Shown: positions 1-5,561 of the stretch, piece after piece | Layout: every line of letters begins with the position of its first letter | Numbering within the stretch: position 1 is the stretch's first letter | Assembly: GCA_937916025.1 (NCBI GenBank) | Contig: CALGGX010000377.1 | Span: 1 to 7,243 of the forward strand | Origin: an uncultured Selenomonadales bacterium | GTDB lineage: Bacteria; Bacillota_C; Negativicutes; Selenomonadales; Selenomonadaceae | DNA: 7,243 nt | Reading direction: 5' to 3' | Made by a program: the position numbers and the translations under genes | Notes under the pieces: model-generated | Database searches by the model: none | Seen by the model: only the letters and a program-made list of their open reading frames with translations | What the model was told of the DNA's origin: nothing

Positions 1-489
1 GCCGGTGCCACTCACGCGCGTTTCGAGTTGCGCTCGAATGAATTGTTGTTTGCTCACAACGGCACGCGACATTTTTCGATCTCGCATCTCGAGCGTGAGG
101 ATATCGACACAGAACGCGGAACGCTCGGCGATATCAATTCGATCACGTCCGTCGCCAACTCCAACAAAAAGTTTAATGCGATCGGTAAATTCGGCGTCGG
201 ATTTAAAGCCGTCTTTCATTATACTCGCACGCCGCACATTTATGATCCGTGCTTTCATTTCAAGATCGAGCGGTTCATCATTCCGATACTGCTCGACGAC
301 GATCATCCCGAGCGAAAATCGGACGAGACATTATTTATATTTCCTTTCGATCGGAAAGAGATCGGTGCCGAGCAAGCCGAGCGCGAGATCGCGGAAAAAC
401 TCGCCGCCCTCATCCGGCCGACGCTGTTTCTGAATCATCTGCTTCAAGTGCATTACAAGCATGGCAACATTCGCGGCAGTTACCATTGA
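1..489 (+). CDS. N-terminal fragment of Hsp90-like (GHKL) ATPase-helicase, split by an IS200/IS605 element
   Basis: The frame is open from base 1, so the true start lies off the window. The visible 161 host codons carry ATP-binding motifs of the GHKL/Hsp90 fold as found in sacsin/NO VEIN-like proteins. FAHNG (about residues 18-22) is the position of the DxG box, with Asn in place of the usual Asp. A small SVANSNKK segment follows, then IGKFGVGFKAVF, the glycine-rich lid motif (GxxGxG). The N-box that coordinates magnesium should lie upstream and is not visible. Host sequence ends at codon TAC 481-483. One histidine codon and the TGA at 487-489 belong to the inserted element, so the present product stops just after the ATPase domain. 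Deleting 484-2233 joins it in frame to the helicase piece, so the two are one gene. Domain class is fairly sure; the biological role is unknown. Confidence 0.75.
   Translation, partial: AGATHARFELRSNELLFAHNGTRHFSISHLEREDIDTERGTLGDINSITSVANSNKKFNAIGKFGVGFKAVFHYTRTPHIYDPCFHFKIERFIIPILLDDDHPERKSDETLFIFPFDRKEIGAEQAEREIAEKLAALIRPTLFLNHLLQVHYKHGNIRGSYH
480..483 (+). other. TTAC target tetranucleotide of the IS200/IS605 insertion
   Basis: TTAC directly precedes the element and is part of the host codons AGT-TAC. IS608 (IS200/IS605 family) inserts 3' of TTAC and makes no target duplication, and none is seen here. In this family the same short motif usually serves as the target-adjacent motif recognised by the TnpB nuclease. 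Confidence 0.8.
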
Positions 490-490
490 T

Positions 491-544
491 GCGGCGTGAA
501 AGCCCCTTGCTTTAGCTATGGGGATGAAACGCCGCTTTTATTTT
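491..544 (+). terminator. Terminator-like outer stem around the IS left end
   Basis: GCGGCGT (491-497) and ACGCCGC (529-535) form a perfect 7-bp, GC-rich inverted repeat enclosing the left-end hairpin. It is followed at once by a T-rich run (TTTTATTTT, 536-544). In RNA this has the shape of a branched intrinsic terminator. IS200 is known to carry a left-end structure that blocks transcription entering from outside, and this may do the same for transcripts of the interrupted host gene. Termination strength is not known; the enclosed loop of about 31 nt is longer than typical. Confidence 0.5.
499..523 (+). repeat. IS left-end guide and subterminal hairpin
   Basis: AAAG (499-502) is followed by CCCC (503-506) pairing with GGGG (520-523). 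T519 is bulged, T507 pairs with A518, G509-C510 pairs with G515-C516, and the loop is TTTA. In IS608 the TnpA dimer binds such hairpins on single-stranded DNA, and the guide base-pairs with the TTAC cleavage site. Sequence and spacing agree with that model. Confidence 0.8.
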
Positions 545-554
545 GAGAAAAGAC

Positions 555-583
555 TTGTATTATATAAATCGTTGCTGTATAAT
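555..583 (+). promoter_or_regulatory. Putative promoter of tnpA (leaderless arrangement)
   Basis: TATAAT (578-583) is a perfect -10 box, with a weak -35 (TTGTAT, 555-560) at 17 bp. Transcription would begin about 7 nt downstream, at or next to the tnpA ATG at 590, which would give a leaderless message. No Shine-Dalgarno sequence precedes that ATG. Low TnpA expression is typical of this family. Confidence 0.45.
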
Positions 584-589
584 CAAATC

Positions 590-997
590 ATGAATTATAA
601 AACAAATAATAACGTGGTTTATTCTTGCAAGTATCATATTGTGTGGTGTCCGAAATACAGACGCAGAGTCTTAGTCAATGGCGTTGACACACGCTTAAAG
701 GAGATTATTTGTGAAGTGTGTCAAGAAATCCAAGTAGAGATAATCGAAATGGAAATCATGCCTGACCATGTTCAGCTGCTTTTGGAAGTCGACCCTCAGT
801 TTGGAGTTCATAAAGCAGTGAAAAGAATCAAAGGCAGGGCTTCGAGGATTCTCCGACAAGAATTTTCATGGCTCAAAACTAAATTGCCGACACTTTGGAC
901 AAACAGTTATTTTGTTTCAACAGTTGGCGGTGCACCGCTGGAGATAATCAAGAAATACATAGAGAACCAAAAAACTTCGCAGAGAATAAGGAAGTGA
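590..997 (+). CDS. tnpA: IS200/IS605-family TnpA, single-tyrosine HUH-type transposase (HUQ variant)
   Basis: This 135-residue protein has the usual length for TnpA, which excises and inserts single-stranded copies of the element as a dimer. The N-terminus has the family signature YHIVWCPKYRRRVL. The metal-binding motif lies at MPDHVQ: H60-V-Q62, where the family normally has His-hydrophobe-His. The predicted nucleophile is Y123 in KKYIENQ, on the C-terminal helix. WTNSYFVSTVGG is also typical. I chose ATG 590 because the encoded protein then begins MNYKTNNNVVYSCKYH as in relatives; an upstream in-frame ATG at 518 lies inside the left-end hairpin and adds 24 unrelated residues. The gene stops 6 nt before tnpB, so the two are probably co-transcribed. 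Whether the Gln-containing motif is active cannot be told from sequence; HUQ motifs do occur in some viral Rep proteins. Confidence 0.92.
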   Translation: MNYKTNNNVVYSCKYHIVWCPKYRRRVLVNGVDTRLKEIICEVCQEIQVEIIEMEIMPDHVQLLLEVDPQFGVHKAVKRIKGRASRILRQEFSWLKTKLPTLWTNSYFVSTVGGAPLEIIKKYIENQKTSQRIRK

Positions 998-1003
998 AAC
1001 AAT

Positions 1004-2113
1004 ATGAAGACCTTCTGCTTTAAGCTCTATCGAGCCAAAAAAAATAAAAAGCTGAATCGGCAGATAAATGCGGCAGGTCTCATTTGGAATCATTGCCTTG
1101 CTTTGCACAAACGCTACTACAAATTGTTCGGCAAGTATCTTCAAAAGTCCGTATTGCAAAAACATTTAACAAAACTCAAGCGGTTGAAAAAATTTCCATA
1201 TCTGAAGGAAATCGGCTCGCAAGCAGTGCAAGATGTGACCGACAGAATCGACCGTGCCTACAGATTATTTTTTAACAATGTTCAGCGCAAAGTTCGTTGT
1301 TCGCCGCCGAAATTCAAGAAAGTTCGTCGGTACAAATCCTTCACGCTGAAACAGGCGGGGTGGAAAATTGAAGCGGGGCATAACACAATCATTATAAACA
1401 ATCAGCCATATCGCTACTTTAAATCGCGGGAAATCCTTGGCAAGATTAAGACAGTGACAATAAAACGTGATAGCGTGGGAGATATTTTTATTTTCGTTGT
1501 GACAGATTATACGGAAAATGAAGTTATGGCGCGAACGGGTGAAAGCGTCGGCTACGACTTCGGATTTAAAGAGCAAATATTAATCGCGTCCGACGGGAAA
1601 GATATTCTCGCGCCGTCATTTTTGCTTTCAAACATGAAAGCCTTAAAACGAGCGTCTAAATCCCTGTCGAAGAAAAAAGATAAGTCAAAGAATATGGAAC
1701 GAGCACGGCTTGAATTGGCAAAAATCTATCGACGAGCAGAGAATCGGCGCAAAGATTTTCATTGGAAATTGTCACAACGCCTTTGTTCGGAGTATGCGCT
1801 AATTTGTGTGGAAGATTTGAGCTTGAAAGGCTTGCAGCACGGTCATGGCAAAAAAATGCAAGATTATGGCTTTGGAATGTTCTTGAAAATTTTGCAATAC
1901 GTGGCAGGACGCATGGGCACGACAATAATTCAAGCAGACAGATTCTATCCGTCAAGCCAGCTTTGCTCGGAATGTGGAGAAAAGAATCCCGCAACGAAAG
2001 ATTTAAGGGTGCGACAGTGGCGTTGCCCTAAATGCGGCGCATACCACGATAGAGATACAAACGCGGCAAAAAATATTTTAAACGAAGGAACTCGAATATT
2101 TCTGTCAGCGTGA
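1004..2113 (+). CDS. tnpB: TnpB, RNA-guided RuvC-type nuclease of IS200/IS605 element
   Basis: The 369 residues are close to the compact size of active TnpB proteins, the ancestors of Cas12. Known function: TnpB binds an omega RNA made from the right end of its own element and cuts DNA next to a target-adjacent motif, helping the element persist after excision. The N-terminal half is Lys/Arg-rich (RNA and DNA binding, helix-turn-helix style). The three RuvC carboxylates appear intact: D185 in VGYDFGF, E270 in ICVEDLSL and D351 in DRDTNAA. A zinc finger sits between the last two, with CSEC (C321, C324) and CPKC (C341, C344). A good Shine-Dalgarno sequence (AAGGAAG, 988-994) lies upstream of ATG 1004. 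The gene ends 120 bp before the element's right boundary, leaving room for the omega RNA. There is no frameshift, so I expect a functional protein. Confidence 0.95.
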   Translation: MKTFCFKLYRAKKNKKLNRQINAAGLIWNHCLALHKRYYKLFGKYLQKSVLQKHLTKLKRLKKFPYLKEIGSQAVQDVTDRIDRAYRLFFNNVQRKVRCSPPKFKKVRRYKSFTLKQAGWKIEAGHNTIIINNQPYRYFKSREILGKIKTVTIKRDSVGDIFIFVVTDYTENEVMARTGESVGYDFGFKEQILIASDGKDILAPSFLLSNMKALKRASKSLSKKKDKSKNMERARLELAKIYRRAENRRKDFHWKLSQRLCSEYALICVEDLSLKGLQHGHGKKMQDYGFGMFLKILQYVAGRMGTTIIQADRFYPSSQLCSECGEKNPATKDLRVRQWRCPKCGAYHDRDTNAAKNILNEGTRIFLSA

Positions 2114-2253
2114 AGAGAAAAAACAGGGCGGGGCATCGTCCTGCGCAGGAGACCTTGTAAGACTTCGCCTTCATTAGAAGCTTTGGTTGTTGATAGCGGA
2201 ATCCCCCGCATTTATGCGTGGGGAGTTTGTCAAATCAAAGACATTGTCGCCGG
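2114..2253 (+). ncRNA. Predicted omega RNA (reRNA) with guide reading into the host gene
   Basis: In characterised IS200/IS605 elements the TnpB guide RNA starts near or inside the 3' end of tnpB, runs through the right end, and uses roughly 16-20 nt of flanking DNA as guide. Here the non-coding tail (2114-2233) contains foldable segments: a 12-bp palindrome TCCTGCGCAGGA (2139-2150), CTTC/GAAG with an ATTA loop (2169-2180), and the right-end hairpin (2203-2223). The guide would begin at 2234 (ATCAAAGACATT...), which is host helicase-gene sequence. The 5' end is uncertain and may lie within tnpB. This is inferred from family behaviour; nothing in the sequence proves expression. Confidence 0.6.
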
Positions 2254-5200
2254 TAAGGCGTGCCGCGATGGAAATTTCCTGCCGCGTATCACGGGCGAAT
2301 TTATCGAGCAGCAGAAGATTTATTGGCTGAAGCGGCTGTACGAACACGCGCTCGATTGCATCAAGCTTGCGCGGACGTTGCCGATATTCTTGGATCAGGA
2401 TCGAAAGGCGTCACCGGCATTTTATGAAGACGATCGCGAGGCACTGTTCATGCCGTCGTCTGTGTTGAGCGGCTACCCGACCGTGTACAAAGAATTGCTG
2501 AAAGACGACGAGATCAAGGCTTGCCTCGTCAAGTTCGGGATCAAATCGCCGTCGATCAAGGATGAGATTTACAACAAAATCCTGCCGAAGTACGATTGCG
2601 ATGACGAGTTCGATACGCGCGAGGACATTTCGATCTTCTTTCGATATTATCACGAGAAGGCGCAACTCGCCGAGCGGACGGCTCTCATCAACACGCTGAT
2701 GGATGTTCGGTTCGTGTTTACAATCGGCGGGCGGCGTTGTCTGCCTTGCGATGTATATTTCCATTCCGAGGAACTTGCGGCGTATTTCAAGGGCGTGAAG
2801 GCAGTGAATTTCATGCGTCTTTCGGATTACGCGTTGATGTTCGGTTACAAGCGCGAACTCGGCGAGCTCAAGCAATTTTTCAAGGCGACGGGCGTATCGG
2901 AAAATGCGCCGAAGATCGTCGACCGCGTCATCGCTGAAAACATGATCGAGAAGTGCATTGACGGTTGCCGTGAAGTGCTTGATCGGATCAAATCGACGCG
3001 AGATAAATCGAAATCGCTGTTGTTGTGGCGAATGCTGGCGAGAGTATTCGATCGATACTCAATCGACCCGCGCAATCCGAAGAAAGTCCTCTATTGCGAG
3101 ACAACAATCGTCAGCCGGTTTACACGCTCGAAAAAGACCGCTTCGACCGACATCGACATTCTCCGCCGCACGCGCTGGCTATTTGATCGCGATGGCAATT
3201 GCCGAAAGCCCGGCGATCTCGCTCGAGCGTCACTCGCCGCCGAATACGAGCGCGATGATCGGCTGATGAAATTCCTGCAAATTCCCGAGGCGCAAAACCT
3301 CACGCCCGAGCAACAGCGCAAGATCGATCTCGCCGATCGCCTCGAAGAAGCCGGATTTACCGAGCGCGATATCGACGATCTCATCCGCACTCGCAGTCGG
3401 GCGAAAGCCGAACCGAAATCCCAATCGCAATCCGATCAGCCGAAGTCCGAGCCGCGAGCCGATAAATCACGCCGCGCGGAACAGGGAAATCGCTCGAGCG
3501 CGTCGAACCCGAGCTCGGATACCGTCGAAACTGCAGACGTCGACAGCGAAAAAAAATCAGCCGCCGTCGCAGTCGATTTCGACAAAGAACTCGCGAAACT
3601 CGATTCGGAATATCAGACGAAACTCGACGCGATCAATCAAAAAAAGGCACTTTCCGAACTCGCCGATACCTTTCCGAAGTATTCATACGGATGGTTCAAG
3701 ACGCTTCTCGAACTCGAAAAACTCAATTCCGATACATCAACCGGTCGTGAGATATCAATCAATTTCAGCCAAATCGAGCGAGAGCCGAATTCCGAACGCA
3801 CAGTCATTCTGAAATATCCGAGCCGTTCCATTCCGCAATCGATCGAAGAGTTGACGGATGTCCAATTGAAACTCTTTCGACGCGGCGAACAGCTTGCAAA
3901 GCCGATCATCGATGCAATCAGCATCAAGTCGTTCCGACTTCGCGTCAAACTCAAAAATGCCGACGCGATCGCCGACATTGATCTGACAACAGTTGACCAG
4001 GCAACAATCGAAGCAACAAACCCGATCTTTTTGTTGCAGGAATTGACAACGGCTTTTGATCAATTGAAATGTGAGCCGAATTTTGACATGAAAAAGCATT
4101 TGCCGAAAAATATCGAGTTCATCTTCGGACCGCCGGGCACGGGTAAGACGACGCATCTCGCGCGAGAAGTTCTGATTCCGAAAATGCTGAATTCGAGCGC
4201 GTGTAAAATTCTCGTGCTCGCGCCGACCAACAAAGCCGCCGATGTTCTCGCCGCGCGGATCGTTTCCAATTGCCGAAGTTGCAAAGATTGGCTGATCCGA
4301 TTCGGCGCATGCAATGATGAGTCGCTCGAACAATTCGGCGTCTTTCATGACAAAACGCTCGACATTCGTAAATATCGCCGCGCGGTTACGGTGACGACGA
4401 TTGCGCGTTTTCCTTACGATTATTTTATTGCGAATGAAGAAAGACTTTTTTTGAAAGACCTTAATTGGGATTACATCGTCATCGACGAAGCCTCTATGAT
4501 TCCGCTCGTCAACATAATCTTGCCTTTGTATCGAAAGACGCCGCATCAATTCATCATCGCGGGCGATCCGTTTCAAATCGAACCGATCACGCATGTCGCG
4601 CAATGGGCGGATGAAAACATTTACACGATGATCGGACTGAATTCGTTTCAAAATCCGACAACGGAACCGTATCGTTTCAAAATCCGAACGTTGACGACGC
4701 AATATCGGAGCATCCCGACAGTCGGCAAGATTTTCAGTCTGTTTGCTTACGACGGCGTTTTGAAACATTATCGAAATGACGACGAGCAACGTCCGCTCAA
4801 CATTCCGACCGGAATTCTTGACATCAAAACTCTGAACATCGTCAAATTCCCCGTCAAGCGATACGAAAGTGTTTACCGCGCGAAAAAGCTCGCGGGCGGC
4901 TCGCCGTATCACATCTACTCCGCGCTGTTCACTTTCGAGTTCGTCCGATATCTCGCCGATTTGATTTCCAAACACAATTCCGGCAAAACATTTTCGATCG
5001 GAATCATTACGCCGTACCGCGCGGAAGGCGATCTGATCAACAAATTGACGGCGTCGATTAAACTGCCGCCCGGCATAACGATCAATGTCGGAACCATTCA
5101 CGGCTTCCAAGGCGACGAATGCGATATCATCCTCGCCGTCTTCAATCCGCCGCAATTCATTTCTGCCGATGCGAAAATGTTTCTGAACCGGCTCAACATC

Positions 5201-5506
5201 CTGAACGTGTCGATCAGCCGCGCGCGCGATTATCTCTTTGTCATAATGCCGGACGATCAAACAATCGGCGTCGACAACCTTCGGCTCGTCAAACGCATCG
5301 AGACATTACTGAAATCGTCGGCAAGTTGGGGCGAAATGCAATCGAATGCGATCGAGAAAATCATGTTCGGCTCGGAGAATTTCATCGAAGAAAATGCATT
5401 TTCGACGGCGCATCAGGACGTGAATATTTACGGCAGCGTCGAGCGGAGATATGAAATCCGAAGCGAAGATTCGGCTCTTGACATTCAATTGCATGAAGAC
5501 GTTTAA
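2183..5506 (+). CDS. C-terminal piece of the interrupted gene: Upf1-like superfamily 1 helicase
   Basis: Host sequence starts at 2234 (codon ATC). The 17 codons from TTG 2183 are read from the element's right end, and the first in-frame ATG is at 2450. After about 390 residues of unassigned sequence comes a charged, Ser/Lys/Glu-rich linker (about 3392-3560), then a helical stretch, then a full SF1B/Upf1-like (AAA_11/AAA_12) ATPase. Its motifs are GPPGTGKT (motif I, 4127-4150), LAPTNKAAD (Ia), IVIDEAS (II, Walker B, DEAS at 4484), AGDPFQ (III, 4559), TTQYRS (IV, 4697), TIHGFQGDE (V, 5093-5119) and NVSISRAR (VI, 5204-5227). All key residues are present, so it should couple ATP hydrolysis to movement on RNA or DNA. 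The roughly 95-residue tail shows no nuclease motif I recognise. Joined to bases 1-483 it forms an Hsp90-like ATPase-helicase fusion of more than 1251 residues. The split piece lacks an obvious ribosome binding site. The role is unknown; accessory or defence function is possible. Confidence 0.88.
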   Translation: MVVDSGIPRIYAWGVCQIKDIVAGKACRDGNFLPRITGEFIEQQKIYWLKRLYEHALDCIKLARTLPIFLDQDRKASPAFYEDDREALFMPSSVLSGYPTVYKELLKDDEIKACLVKFGIKSPSIKDEIYNKILPKYDCDDEFDTREDISIFFRYYHEKAQLAERTALINTLMDVRFVFTIGGRRCLPCDVYFHSEELAAYFKGVKAVNFMRLSDYALMFGYKRELGELKQFFKATGVSENAPKIVDRVIAENMIEKCIDGCREVLDRIKSTRDKSKSLLLWRMLARVFDRYSIDPRNPKKVLYCETTIVSRFTRSKKTASTDIDILRRTRWLFDRDGNCRKPGDLARASLAAEYERDDRLMKFLQIPEAQNLTPEQQRKIDLADRLEEAGFTERDIDDLIRTRSRAKAEPKSQSQSDQPKSEPRADKSRRAEQGNRSSASNPSSDTVETADVDSEKKSAAVAVDFDKELAKLDSEYQTKLDAINQKKALSELADTFPKYSYGWFKTLLELEKLNSDTSTGREISINFSQIEREPNSERTVILKYPSRSIPQSIEELTDVQLKLFRRGEQLAKPIIDAISIKSFRLRVKLKNADAIADIDLTTVDQATIEATNPIFLLQELTTAFDQLKCEPNFDMKKHLPKNIEFIFGPPGTGKTTHLAREVLIPKMLNSSACKILVLAPTNKAADVLAARIVSNCRSCKDWLIRFGACNDESLEQFGVFHDKTLDIRKYRRAVTVTTIARFPYDYFIANEERLFLKDLNWDYIVIDEASMIPLVNIILPLYRKTPHQFIIAGDPFQIEPITHVAQWADENIYTMIGLNSFQNPTTEPYRFKIRTLTTQYRSIPTVGKIFSLFAYDGVLKHYRNDDEQRPLNIPTGILDIKTLNIVKFPVKRYESVYRAKKLAGGSPYHIYSALFTFEFVRYLADLISKHNSGKTFSIGIITPYRAEGDLINKLTASIKLPPGITINVGTIHGFQGDECDIILAVFNPPQFISADAKMFLNRLNILNVSISRARDYLFVIMPDDQTIGVDNLRLVKRIETLLKSSASWGEMQSNAIEKIMFGSENFIEENAFSTAHQDVNIYGSVERRYEIRSEDSALDIQLHEDV
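2199..2233 (+). repeat. IS right-end guide, hairpin and TCAA cleavage site
   Basis: GAAT (2199-2202) is directly followed by a hairpin: CCCCCGCA (2203-2210) pairs with TGCG plus GGGG (2215-2218, 2220-2223), with T2219 bulged and a TTTA loop. The cleavage motif TCAA ends at 2233. The same order, motifs and bulged T are known from the IS608 right end. Cleavage after A2233 leaves host sequence in the original frame. Confidence 0.85.
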
Positions 5507-5521
5507 CATTTGTCACCGTTT

Positions 5522-5530
5522 TGATATAAT
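5522..5530 (+). promoter_or_regulatory. Extended -10 promoter of the efflux operon
   Basis: TGATATAAT is a TGn-extended, perfect -10 box (TATAAT at 5525-5530), 16 bp after the helicase stop codon. The -35 region at 17-bp spacing is poor (TTTAAC, 5502-5507), as is common with extended -10 promoters. The box lies in a small dyad, GATAT-A-ATATC (5523-5533). A second inverted repeat, TCACCG/CGGTGA (5513-5518, 5551-5556), brackets the promoter and the ribosome binding region. Either could be a repressor site, but both are short. Confidence 0.5.
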
Positions 5531-5561
5531 ATCGCCGTCAGTATTTGGGGCGGTGATTTTT

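Larger units (their letters stand above)
484..2233 (+). mobile_element. Complete IS200/IS605-family element (IS608-like ends) carrying tnpA and tnpB
   Basis: The element has no terminal inverted repeats or target duplication and carries an HUH-type transposase gene followed by tnpB in the same orientation. Both ends match the IS608 scheme. The left side has TTAC (480-483), 19 nt, then an imperfect hairpin (503-523) preceded immediately by the guide AAAG (499-502). The right side has guide GAAT (2199-2202), a hairpin (2203-2223) and, after 6 nt, TCAA (2230-2233). Both hairpins have a TTTA loop and an extrahelical T in the 3' arm (T519, T2219). Excising 484-2233 restores the host reading frame exactly (TAC|ATC). 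The element is visibly more AT-rich and AAA/AAT-codon-rich than the host genes on either side, consistent with recent arrival. Both genes look full length, so it may be active, apart from a substitution in the TnpA metal motif. Confidence 0.92.

Noticed and set aside
5..433. Overlapping + strand open frame beside the ATPase fragment
   Set aside because: It is a Ser/Arg-rich out-of-frame shadow; the GHKL motifs are in the frame that is open from base 1.
486..490. TTGAT as the left boundary (ISDra2-type target)
   Set aside because: TTGAT abuts the outer stem, but ending host sequence at 490 keeps a TGA stop in the host frame and gives no in-frame joint. TTAC at 480-483 fits the 19-nt spacing, the AAAG guide and the frame.
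518..589. Upstream ATG at 518 as the tnpA start
   Set aside because: It sits in the left-end hairpin upstream of the likely promoter and adds residues unlike family members.
2139..2150. 12-bp palindrome TCCTGCGCAGGA as an attachment site or regulator site
   Set aside because: It occurs once, inside the tail of the element where the omega RNA is expected; a structural role in that RNA is simpler.
3392..3560. Ser/Lys/Glu-rich segment as a frameshifted or spurious region
   Set aside because: The frame stays open with conserved-looking sequence on both sides; it reads as a flexible charged interdomain linker.
3755..5260. 501-codon open frame on the minus strand opposite the helicase domain
   Set aside because: It lies antisense to clearly conserved helicase motifs, has no recognisable domain and is rich in Arg, Asp, Ile and Phe, as expected from reading the host's codon bias backwards.
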